Below are positions 1 to 9,400 of a stretch of DNA of 20,005 nt, in pieces. This DNA comes from Sphacelaria rigidula. Taxonomy: Eukaryota; Phaeophyceae; Sphacelariales. The notes beneath the pieces are model-generated. The model saw only the letters and a list, made by a program, of their open reading frames with translations. It made no database searches and was not told the DNA's origin. The DNA is taken from contig CAXNAA020000581.1 in NCBI GenBank assembly GCA_964200075.2, positions 1-20,005 on the forward strand, given 5' to 3'. The translations under genes and the position numbers were made by a program. Within the stretch, counting starts at the first letter, position 1, and each line of letters begins with the position of its first letter.

Positions 1-68
1 GAATCGTTAGGAGCCCCTGAACCAGACAATATTTCGCGAAAAGGTGCACCCCTATCGTAGCATTGCTC
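1..68. mobile_element. Right end of a CTACGATAG-type MITE (left end outside window)
   Basis: The sequence runs to CTATCGTAG at 52-60 followed by CATTGCTC. Its reverse complement, GAGCAATGCTACGATAG, fits the 17-bp terminus shared by four complete elements in this window. The last 40 bases (TTTCG, AAAAGGTGCA, CCCCTATCGTAG) also resemble the right end of the element at 16397-16649, so the two probably belong to one subfamily. The target duplication should be ACCA (69-72), but its partner lies before the window. Gag-like coding starts directly after it, so the element probably sits in the retroelement gag or its leader. Confidence 0.7.
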
Positions 69-1930
69 ACCATGCGTAGTGAGGTGGTTGGCAACAGCGA
101 GCCGGGATGTTTTGATGTTGATGATGGCGTTGTTGCAGGACGTATTTTCAGGGACGTGAGTGTGGATGAGAACAATCCTCCTCCACATGTTCACCCTAAC
201 CCTGTTGGTGCCCACTCCTCTGTACACCAACCAGCCACTCAAAGCGCTGACAGTGTTTCCACTCTCCTTTCTCAGATGGCATCTCTCCACGTGAGCCCTA
301 CTGCTACGAAAACCTTTCCTGACGATGACCTCCGAAGCCAAACCGGTGCTGAACCCCGTAATCACCCCACTCTGGCTTTTGATACGCCACCCAAGTCGGA
401 ACAATTCCGGTCCACGCGTGACGAAACACACGACCGGCTTCGGCAAACCCGCCCAGCCTTTATTCCCCTGCGCCATTGGTACAACTTTTCGGTGACAGAA
501 CAAACTGAGTGCTGGAACACATTCGAAACAACAGTCTCGAACAGATTAATCGTGCGTTGACAGACTTGGAATTTGCACGCCTCGAGGCGGGTCAACGTGA
601 AGGTTCTCGAGGGGTCCAGGAGGCCGCGCAGCCCCCCGTAATGTTGATGTCCACCCCGAGAAAAAGCCAACAGAACAGAGCGAACTAGAACGCGCGATAC
701 GCGAATCCACGAAGGCCCTGGAAATCGCGGAGCAAGAATACAACAAGCTGATAACAAAAATACACCACGGAGCTTCGCGCCATTTTTCAAAATGTTGGCA
801 AGTCTGGCAAATACAACTGCGTTCGTGCAGTCGCCTGCTCCGCCCCGAAAGAGACAACTAATTTGACGATACTGATACTCGCTAATGTTGTCCACCGCCT
901 GAACCACCTGATCTGGCACACTTTCAACCACATGCACCGGCCCACTCACAAAACGGTAGACGTTTACTCATGAGATAACTAGTGCTGATACTTTCTACGA
1001 TAGCCCCCCTCCAAAACCAGCCAAAAGTGTCACGAAAAAAATGAGCATACAGCGCCTGATGCTTGGGTTCAGGCTGCATGAAGCGCCTCATATTGGCAAT
1101 ACTGGCTAGAACGAACCCAGTCGTGAGAATTCCAGCTGCTCGTTGTGCTCGGCTTTTCCCATTTCGATTTACGTGAAAAGTTTGCCTCCCAAAACCATGC
1201 ACTTTTTGGGGGGGGGGCTATCGTAGAAAGTGTCTGCTGCGGCTGAACCCCGCCAGGACGGTACCCACACAACACTAATAATGCTCACCTCACAACTTGT
1301 TAACTTTTTTGGGAACGCTCTAAAAGTTACGGAGATTCCAAATTGCATACAGTGGGGTAACCCAGGACGCGTTGCTTAGCCCAAAACCTAAGCGCCGCCA
1401 TCTGCCTGTTTTTTTTCTACTTCTGTAATTCATTTCTCATTAGTTGGTACAATCCCACAATCAGAAATTAACCGATGACCAGTTATTCACCGCGGAACTA
1501 TCCAACAGTTTTATGTCAACAATGTTTTTTCGCTCGGCCAGGTCACAAACATCACACACGTGAAGCAACGGCGGCCACCGCGGGTTCAACCATGTGGTGT
1601 GGGTTCCCTGGATATGCTAACACTACCTTGAAGGGTTCCAAGACTGTCGAAGCCCGTGCACCGTTGCATGGCTATCAATTGAGCAGTGACCGAACGCAAC
1701 GTGTTAATCCTGGATTTGATCACCCAGTTTTACATACACAAGGTACTAACCATACTCAATCGGACCCCTTCCCTTCGGAGGAGAGGAAGTCATGTAGTGC
1801 AGTTTCTAACGCATCCGGAGCCGAATTATCTTCGGGTACGGTAGACACTGCCTCTTCGACCGTTCATCGGAGAACACCAATTCAAAGCCACACACTCAAG
1901 CACCCTTCAACTGCTAAAGTGCCCGGCTAA
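69..1930 (+). pseudogene. gag: gag of the Ty3/gypsy element, frameshifted and MITE-interrupted
   Basis: Gag forms the retroelement particle. The first open stretch (to 560) is Pro/His/Ser-rich. Coding character then moves to another frame at about 536, where LEQINRALTDLEFARLEAG looks like a coiled coil. It shifts again at a C-run (632-637) into SELERAIRESTKALEIAEQ, a second helical stretch. Further pieces follow around 786 and 860-970. A MITE sits at 987-1234. Beyond it, frame 3 continues from 1239 to a TAG at 1377, and a basic PKPKRRH patch lies nearby in another frame. From 1475 to 1930 an open frame begins with C-x2-C...PGHKHH, a possible degenerate zinc knuckle. I see no intact capsid homology region. 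Assignment rests mainly on position upstream of protease. Confidence 0.65.
987..1234. mobile_element. MITE copy 1 (248 bp), CTACGATAG termini, TSD TGCT
   Basis: The left terminus is GATACTTTCTACGATAG and the right terminus is the complement of GACACTTTCTACGATAG, each followed inward by a C-run or G-run. TGCT flanks both ends (983-986 and 1235-1238). The interior is clearly homologous to the element at 11918-12167: both share GCATGAAGCGCCTCATATTGG and similar flanking stretches in the same order. No transposase can be recognised. It lies inside the gag of the gypsy element. With its 4-bp duplication it adds 252 bp, a multiple of three, so the gag frame on each side is preserved, but the insert itself contains stops. 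Confidence 0.9.
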
Positions 1931-3804
1931 CCACCTTACTGAGTGCCGCAAAAACTACGGTACCCGGTTCCGTTTTATTTGATGAGCGTAATTATTCCTT
2001 GAAGGGTCGCACCCGCAAGGAACCCATGCTTTCCGTCGCTCAGCGGGTTGGAATGGAACCCCAAGTGACAGCGACTCAGGTGGTGGGCCAAGAGCATGAC
2101 CTAGGTTCGACTGTCCGAGAACCCATTTCAATAGTTCCTGGAGCCGCCGACCCTTTCGTGCGCTATAAGCGTCACTCTAGACGGGCTCCTCCAGATGATC
2201 ATGTAGATAACCCTGATGTAGCAAGCGCACGTGAACTCCAAGGAAGAGATTACGTGTGGGCTCAGACAGATGAAAATCTTGGAGTGGAACAGGCCGGTAC
2301 TCCCCAGATTTCGTTCAGATCCTTACTGCTCCCTGACCACCTCTCGTGCACTGCGTTAGAGCCCATTTCCGATGAAGCGTTGCCGTCTGTAGGGACAGAG
2401 ACTTCGCCGACTCATGTACGTTCGCATCCTAGTAATGAAGACACCTCAACCGTGTGTTCGTCACCAGGCAGACAAAGTGTTACGCAAGACGACTCGTTTC
2501 CTAACTCGCCCACGTTGGCCCCTTTAATAGACGCCGGGCTGAACAGCACAGCTTTTCCAACCCCGCGTCCTGACGAATCGTCTCCAAAACTTCCCATGTT
2601 GGCCCTAATTAGTGATGATATTGAGTTGATTGGCGTATCAAACTCAACACCGTGCGCCGATGAATCGTCCCCTGTTCCGACCAAGCTGGATGATGTAATT
2701 GATCCTACTTTGCACAATGACGTTTTGCCTCCTCTGTTGACCAATAAGGGCGAAACACCACGCACAGATCATCAGTTGTCGGGTCCAACCACGACAACTG
2801 CCCTCCCCCGGCATCACCCCTCCGTTGCAGTATATGAGATTCAACCCTCGACTGATGAGACACATATTCCAGGCACAAACACTGACACTCCATTCGCGCA
2901 CCATTCTTCCGACCAAAAGCTTGTCCCACAGGATCATCAGCGGGAGTATTTTAGCACCTTCGTTCGAAACGCAAAGCAGGATGTGTCAGATGTCTTACCC
3001 GAATTCGGGCCCGATCTCGTCAGTGGTACTGTAACTGTGGGCGATGCTTCTCTTACGACCAAGATAGGTTTACATTGTGGAGCGTGTGCAAGCTGTCATT
3101 TGATAGCTCTTGCACTACCAGACTCTGGTTCGCCTTAAACGTTCATTACAGTCAGCTGCTGGCAACAGATGATCAACGCGGGCGCGGCGGACGAGCATTG
3201 CCTGTTCACCGTGCACCCTCGTGTTTTTGGTGGGTTTGGTTCCTCCACATCTCTTACGGTCGATCAATCGGTGAGACTAAGTGTACAATTCTAGCAGGAT
3301 ACGACTCCCACTGCTCGGTTGTCCGTATGGGCACTAATTGTGCCCGACGGTTCCATGTCTTTTGATGTTTTGTTGGGTCGAGATAGTTGGCTTCGTTTTT
3401 CCACACACACGTACACGACGGACACATCTGTCCCGAACCGTCCAGTCACAGGCAAACTGTCGCTGGGTCACTTCGACACTGATTCGGGAGCTCACACTTA
3501 TGAGGATGATCCCACGCAAACAGGTAATGCCTTCCGTCTGTACTATGTTGGTGAACCGGTAGTCTCCCTCTTTCGTGAACCGCAACTTATCCAAGTAAAC
3601 CTCGTGAGACTCTATGGATCGCCCGCCCTCGCAGGACAGTATTTGGTTGAATTGCTTAAACCTGACCAAGCACAGGTTGGTCCGTTTGAACAGACCGAAG
3701 TCTTTATCCACGAAGGTAGGCAGGCCATTTACCTCACGTCCCCTGCATGTTTCGGTATACTCAACGGTCAGTTGTTGGGTTATGCTCGAGCGCCTCTCAC
3801 ATGA
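1918..3804 (+). pseudogene. Protease region of gag-pol with two in-frame stops
   Basis: One frame runs through this interval with stops at TAA 3136-3138 and TAG 3292-3294. The first 370 codons are Pro/Ser/Thr/Asp-rich and low in structure, like a linker. The catalytic aspartate triad DSG is at 3121-3129, in the context LALPDSGSP; the TAA follows two codons later. After the stops the same frame gives VFGGFGSSTSLTVD and VPDGSMSFDVLLGRDSWLRF. GRDSW is typical of the C-terminal half of retropepsins in this element type. The frame ends at TGA 3802. The protease would cleave the gag-pol polyprotein inside the particle. The copy is dead. The frame is -1 relative to the upstream open frame (1475-1930), but I see no slippery heptamer that would argue for programmed shifting. 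Confidence 0.85.
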
Positions 3805-3954
3805 ACAGCCCTGTCAGATGTGTGCCCCCCTGCGGACAACAAGTCGTTAACCGACCCCCCGAAATCCACGGTTCCCCCTCCGCTACACATGCCTGACCCC
3901 ATGGTGGTGACACATCCAGTAGATGCGCCTGAACCTCAACCCCCAACTGCATGA

Positions 3955-4934
3955 CTGGATTGATTTTGCCCGGAACAACGCGCCAGTTTTCAAAAGTTGT
4001 GGGATGACATCCCCCCTCACTTATGGCATGTTGTTTTTTATCTATCTGGCGATGGTTGGGCACCCACTGTAATCGATAGATCGAGATCCATCTTGATGAG
4101 ATATTCTGAACGGTTTTCTGCTGCACCCCTGGATTTAGGTCGATGTACCACGACACCGTTTAAGATAAAGATTCTTGATGGCACTCCGCCTATCGCTATG
4201 CGTCGTACCGTACGAACCCCCTCTTAGCGGATAAGATCCAGGAAATTCTCGATGGTTACTTCTCCGCCGGTTTAATTCGGCACTCGACGTCTCCGTGGGC
4301 CTCGCCTTTAGTAATCGTCCGTAAGAAGAATAGAAAAGTCAGACTGACCGTCAATTATCCACGATTGAACACTGTCACCAAAATCGCCCGGCTGCCACTT
4401 CCACGGATTGACGAAATTATTGACTCTCTTGGCGAGGGTAAGGTATTTTCGAACTTTGACATGCAGTCCGGCTATCACCAGCTCGTGATGGATCCAAATT
4501 CTATTGAACTGACAGCGTTTTGCGCGCCATCAGGTTTGTACGAGTGGCTGGTTACACGTGTAATGTTTCGTGTAACTGATGGATTGCCCAGATGCCATAT
4601 GTACCTTGATGATGCGGTGTGGCACCACTCCACACCGGCTGATTACTTCGAACAGTTGGCATCATTTTTTAATCGGTTTGAACAACACAACTTGAAACTC
4701 GCCCCCTCCAAATCCCGCATTGGCGCCACGAAGATTGAGTTCTTGGGTCATTGCATCACCCCCGAAGGTCGTGGCCCAAACCTCGACAAGGTCGCCGCAC
4801 TCTCCGATATGCCCGTGCCACGGGACATTTCTCAACTGCGTTCCTTGTTGGGAGGTCGAAGCTACTACAGACAGTACTTGCCAAACCTTGCCCAAACGCA
4901 AAAACCCCTCACCACCCTCCTCAAAAAGGGGTGA
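3955..4934 (+). pseudogene. Reverse transcriptase domain, frameshifted and internally deleted
   Basis: A linker (LWDDIPPHLWHVVFYLSGDG, about 3986-4045) leads to PFKIKILDGTPPIAMRR. The frame then changes at a C-run (4217-4221) and continues with the RT fingers: STSPWASPLVIVRKKNRKVR, then NYPRLNTV, then FSNFDMQSGYHQ, then LTAFCAPSGLYEWLVTR. The polymerase motif YLDD is intact at 4602-4613, and the thumb/connection LGHCITPEGRGPN and LRSLLGGRSYYRQYLP follow. Compared with the family, the stretch between EWL and YLDD is about 15-20 residues too short and lacks the QG/APG motif. This is an internal deletion in the palm that should abolish activity. The frame ends at TGA 4932 beside an A/G-run (4922-4931). 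Confidence 0.93.
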
Positions 4935-5635
4935 AATTTGTGTCAACATTGGAAATGGAAAAAACCGTCCGCCGTCTTCTCAACACCCTTTCGCGCCCGC
5001 CGATCCTCGTGTTCCGCGACGGGTCGGTCGCGGAGCAGGGTTCCCGCCGTTTCCGACTCCACACAGATTCTTCCAAAATTGGGTTTGGCTGCACATTAGA
5101 ACAGGAGCAAGTCGATGCTACTGTTCGTCGCATTGTCTATCTGAGTTGCACCACTTTTCCGAATGAGCAGAATTGGTCTGTCATGGAACAAGAGGCCGGC
5201 GCAGTCGTTTAGGGCGCGCAACGTCTGCGTCAGTATTTGTATGACATCCCGTTTGTGATTTATACGGATCTTGAGTCTTTGAAAAGCCTTGCCAAAATGG
5301 CGGAACACAACGCTACGTTACAACGCTGGTTCGAAATCCTGTCGTCTTACAACTTCCAGTTGAAATATCGCACAGGTCCACAAAACGCAAACGCCGACGT
5401 TCTGTCAGGCTTGCCCACACCAGCTCAACCTACCGATGAATCCCCCATGGGACGCATCACCGATCCCACCGAAGACATTGTATATTTCATTGGCAGGAAT
5501 GGAAATAGACGTCTCTACACACCACTTTCACTGAGAGAAACGCCGGCTTTAGGCATGGGTGGGCTGACGACTACAGCCCACGCATCAGTTCTAGGCAGCT
5601 TGCAGCCTCAATCGTTGTACCCAGTTAGGAATTGA
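4926..5635 (+). pseudogene. RNase H domain with an in-frame TAG
   Basis: After a frameshift at the A/G-run near 4925 the frame reads QKGVKFVSTLEMEKTVRRLL and then PPILVFRDG, the usual RT-RNase H tether. The RNase H core follows: FRLHTDSSKIGFGCTLEQEQ (first Asp), SVMEQEAGAVV (Glu), VIYTDLESLKSL (Asp) and NANADVLSGLP (final Asp). TAG at 5210-5212 splits the domain right after AGAVV, where family members normally have Trp, so a TGG to TAG change is likely. The normal final LSR is LSG here. The enzyme would remove RNA from the RNA:DNA hybrid. The tail after 5420 is variable linker, ending at TGA 5633. Confidence 0.92.
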
Positions 5636-5792
5636 CTGTCTACGAATACTGTTGGCTATGGTCATTTTTGTGCAACTGGCCAGCGCATGGTTTTTGGCAG
5701 CAGGTGTAGAACCGTCCTTTGCTGGCTCCGTCTTATCGGTTGAAGTTCGAGGTTTTATTTCGAGTAGGACTCGTGGACGGCGAACCGCCTAA

Positions 5793-6452
5793 ACGGCCAC
5801 CAAACGAGTCGTTTTTGGTCCTGACCTTCCCCTTCCTGCCCCCTCCCCGGTCCCCGATAGTTTCCTTGCGCCTCCTCAACCTCCACGACGCAAGCCCCCC
5901 AGAAAATCGACCCCGACCGTGCCGCCCCTGCCAACCATAGCCGAACCCATGACTATGCCCCCCTCCCTTGGTGATGATATTGCAAACACCACCACAACAC
6001 CCTCCACGCTAATCGACGCAGGAGTAGACGTTAACGTTCCGTCTGAGAGTACACCAACTGGTACGCTCACCCTTGATTCCGAAATCACCGCTGCGTGCCA
6101 ACCCCGCCCCGAACCGACCCAACACGAAGTAGACGCTTCAACAGATGGTGTATTCAAGGAACGTTTGACTCTCTTCTCCCACGCCGATTGGGCCCGGGAA
6201 CAACAGGCAAAGCCTGCTTGTAAATCAGCTATCCATTACCTATCTAAAGGTTGTCCATGTCCATTCTCAGAAACCGAATTCCTTTTGCCAGTCGGGAATC
6301 TCAAAGCACCCACCCAGGATGAAGTTACTGAACCTTCAAGGAAAGGTATGCTGCATACGGATGATGATGGTATAGTTCTGTTAGTTCGCCGGCCCACAGC
6401 CGCCCTCCCCAGGGGGAAAGCCTACAAGTCGACATGCCCGCTTGCTACGTGA
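5793..6452 (+). pseudogene. Linker between RNase H and integrase, Pro-rich
   Basis: An open frame begins after a TAA near 5790 and encodes a Pro/Thr-rich stretch (PAPSPVPDSF, PPQPPRRKPPRKS, PPLPTIAEP). This is followed by SHADWAREQQAKPACKSAIH and TDDDGIVLLVRRPT, the latter resembling the N-terminal extension of gypsy integrases. It overlaps the start of the integrase frame by a few bases and ends at TGA 6450, so another frameshift lies at about 6405-6445. The stretch 5636-5792 has no clear frame. Confidence 0.7.
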
Positions 6453-8340
6453 TAAACCCATCCGCATCTATGTCTCGATGCTCCTGCGCCGATGGGTTCT
6501 ACACGAATACCGTTCACAGGCATCGACTCATTTAGGCGCCATTAGGACCTCCCAGATGTTGGAACGTTTTTATTGGTGGATTTGTATGGATCAGTGTGGA
6601 CGTTGGTGGGTGAGGCATTGTCTTTTGTGTCAGGCGCGAAAAACGTCTCGTCAAACAGTTCGTTGGCCGATTGTTTCCATACCACTCCCAAACGGGCCTG
6701 GTGAAGTAGTTTCTTGGGACTATTTTGGTCCTTTGCCCCTGACGGATTGTGATAATACGTATATTTTGTTGTTTACAGATAGATTTAGTCAACATGCGGT
6801 TATGCACGCTGTCCCCCCCAGTAGTTATACCGCGGAAGGTACCGCCAACATTCTTGTCTACATGTACATCCCAGAGTGGGGTGTGCCCAAACGCTTACTG
6901 TCTGACAACGGCCCGCATTTTTCAGGCAAACTTTCAGCCGCCGTCAGTGACCTTTTGGGTGCCCATCGCATTTTCACTAGTTCATATCACCCTTCCACCA
7001 ATGGTGGAACGGAACGAGTGAACCATACGATGGCACAGATGCTTGTTGCTGTAGCAAATGAGAGACAGATGGACTGGGATCTGCACCTACCCCTTGTCCA
7101 AATGAACTACAACAATTCAGTCAATGCCGCTACGGGATTGTCACCGAATGAAATTCATATCGGACGCATGCCTAGGTTACCTTTAACGGTATTCGAACGC
7201 AAAAATACAGGCGGACATCAGAGTCTGGATCGTGATGTTGTTGAGAATCATCTGTCGGTTAGCAATCGTCTTCGTCTTGCATATGAAGTGGTGCGAGAAC
7301 AGAACCAAATCAATTTGGCCAAGGTCGCCAGGGCGAACTCGATGTTGGATGATGTGGTACATAACTGCCCGGTGTGAATGGTAGGCCGATGGGCATGGGT
7401 GTATAACGATGTGAAGACCATTAATCAAGGAGCTAGCACGAAATCATCATCTTTAAACAAAGTGTTGAAGGCGAAACTATCCTTCAATTGGACTGGTCCT
7501 TGGGAAATTTTAGCTGTTGGTCCAAGCGATACCGCACCTGACAAGAGTCCGGTGGGAGCGAAAACTTTGATTTTAGATTTCCCCATGGATGAACCTAGTT
7601 TGAAACCGAAAAATCGCGTCTCGATGCTACGATGCAAGCCGTGTATCCCCCCTCATGACTCCTCTGACATGCCCAAACAACTGCCGCTAGGGCTTAGCCA
7701 GTATGTGTCGGCCAAGTATGCGATCAAAACTCCGCCGTATCATATGACGGTCGAGGATGCGGACGCACCCCTGGAACGCGTTGAGGTAGATAGAGTTTCG
7801 GGCCATCAACTGGTTCGCGGTCGTCGAGGTAAGATTGCGGTAATGTATCAAACACATTGGAAGGGTATGATGCGTGTTACATGGGAGTGTGAAGTTGATT
7901 TGCGTCATTTTCGTCGGGAAATATTGCTGTACTGGGTAGGAGATACCGTCCAACACCGCCCGTTGAATAAGAGATGTCGGTCGATGCGCAAGGGAGCTGC
8001 CGCTCGGGAACTGGCACGTGAATACCCAGCGCGGTTTGTTGTGACAGGCTGTAGCCTTCTTTCGCGTTCACAATACATGCAGTCTTTTCACGGAAAACGC
8101 TTGCCGACGGGGGCGTACTTTTGGTATAAGACCTTGGAATTATTGTGGTGGTTAGGTTAAATTTATTTGGTCGATCCTGCATCTGACCACTCCCACTTTA
8201 TCCGTTTCCTCGATGACCCGAGCCCCCTTAAGATTCGCTTGGATGATGCCTATACACCGAGGAGCCGACCGCCCGGAGGGGATCTCTTCAAAGCCGTTCT
8301 ACGGAATACGGACACCGCTTGGGATGCAGATGACTCATGA
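6442..8340 (+). pseudogene. Integrase, chromodomain and C-terminal extension, two in-frame stops
   Basis: One frame runs 6442-8340 with stops TGA 7375-7377 and TAA 8158-8160, ending at TGA 8338. In the first 311 residues the zinc finger is H21, H30, C60, C63 (RHCLLCQARK). The catalytic core is D93 (SWDYFGPLP), D155 (LLSDNGPHF) and E191 (GGTERVNHTM), a clean D-35-E spacing. After the first stop comes a GPY/F-like module (LSFNWTGPWEILAVGP, about 7471-7518). A chromodomain follows at about 7783-7945 with the aromatic pattern HWKGMMRVTWECEVDL. Then comes a roughly 130-residue extension with AYFWYKTLELLWWLG and, beyond the TAA, HFIRFLDDPSPLKIRLDD. Integrase inserts the cDNA and the chromodomain would direct it to marked chromatin. 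Apart from the two stops this is the best preserved part of the element. Confidence 0.93.
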
Positions 8341-9400
8341 TGCCGCATCCGAGTCTGCTTCCTCATTCACCTTGCGTAGTGTACTACGTTCGAGTCGCTT
8401 GTCTTGCACCGTAGCGCCGTTGGAAAACCATGTCCCCCCCACCCCCCCCTTCATTTTTTTCGTACTGATTAGCCCCGTACTTGTAGTGGTTGTATGTTGT
8501 GTTTCGTCTTTTGTTTTTATATATTGTATTTTGTGTTTTTTTTTTCTTGTCTTTTGTTTTTTTGGGCTTTGAACCCTGCCTTTTTTTTGCCTTTGCGTTA
8601 TGTTGTTTTGATTTTTCTTCTTTTTCTTCCCTTCTTTTTCTTTTTCTCTTTCCATCTCGTGTTTTGTTTTAATTTTTTTTCTCGTGTTCAATGAATAATT
8701 TTCATTATCATTTCTGGGTTCATCTGGTACAGTATAATTGACGACCGTTCCATTCCTGACCCCCGAGTCTGGAACCTTGAACGTCCGTCCTCCGCGCCGT
8801 ACATTCACGACCATTCCGTGTGCTGGGACAGTTGCCACGAATTACTTATTTCTTTATTTTTCTTCATTGTACGCACCTTTTGTCTTGCTTTGTGTATTAT
8901 ATGGTTTTATTTTTATTTTGTTTGTTTTGGTGAAGAGATTTAGGAGCGAGCGCTGGACATACATGACGCCCACGTCTGGAATATTTGTGCTGTTGTTCAA
9001 TCGCTCCGTACGCGAATACCGCCTCCCTCTTCGGGATCGGTCGTGACGTGTCTTCTTTTGTGTGCGTTCCACGTTGAATTTTATTTCAACATGGGCGATA
9101 GTAACCGAAGCCGAGTGTCTGACATATTTCGACCTTCTTGGCTGAAACGTTTGACCCTGCTTGCTTCGTGCACACGATAACCGCTCCTGTTTACGAGGAC
9201 GGTTGCGACGTGTTGTTTTTCTGCTTCATGTTGCGGATATTTCGTTTTCGCTGTTATCCAGCGTGCCCCTGGTTTTGTATTTCTTTCGGTTTTGGTTTCT
9301 GCGCCCATGTCGGGAATTTCGAGCGTTCCAACGTTCCTGACCCTCGAGTCTAGAACACTTGGCCTACTTTTTTTTTGCGAGTCCTGCACACGTGTGACCG
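8341..9400. other. T-rich noncoding DNA after the gypsy pol
   Basis: 8450-8700 is almost pure T with scattered G and C on the + strand and contains a C-run (8432-8448). ORFs here are low-complexity Phe/Leu or Lys-rich and are not believable genes. A 22-bp motif, TTCCTGACCCCCGAGTCTGG plus AA at 8753-8774, recurs at 9334-9355 (two differences) and, more loosely, at 8961-8981. This is probably the 3' untranslated part or LTR of the gypsy element, but I cannot set LTR ends without the 5' copy. Confidence 0.4.

Larger units (their letters stand above)
69..8340 (+). mobile_element. Decayed Ty3/gypsy LTR retrotransposon, gag-pol body
   Basis: The domain order is gag, CCHC-like region, aspartic protease (DSG), reverse transcriptase (YLDD), RNase H, HHCC-type integrase (D, D-35-E) and chromodomain. 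This order is diagnostic of Ty3/gypsy chromovirus-like elements. The reading frame changes at least seven times and carries in-frame stops at 3136, 3292, 5210, 7375 and 8158, so the copy cannot make a functional polyprotein. A MITE interrupts gag at 987-1234, and a second one ends at 68. The 5' LTR would lie left of the window. I could not identify a 3' LTR after 8340; a T-rich stretch follows instead. Confidence 0.93.

Noticed and set aside
362-949. Long minus-strand ORF of 195 codons opposite gag
   Set aside because: It lies antisense to coiled-coil-like gag frames, has no domain and looks like a shadow of the + strand coding pattern.
924-1202. Minus-strand ORF across MITE copy 1 sharing ANMRRFMQPEP with the ORF in copy 2
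   Set aside because: The shared peptide follows from nucleotide identity of the two MITEs. Frames drift outside the core and no DDE motif is present.
1915-1930. Programmed -1 frameshift between gag and pol
   Set aside because: The frame change is in the right direction, but no slippery heptamer or downstream structure is visible and the element has many random shifts.
3121-8340. Alternative genetic code reading TAG, TGA and TAA as sense
   Set aside because: All three stops occur, at different expected residues, together with frameshifts and a deletion. Decay explains them better.
8335-8838. Lys-rich 167-codon minus-strand ORF
   Set aside because: It is a translation of T-rich low-complexity DNA with no domain.
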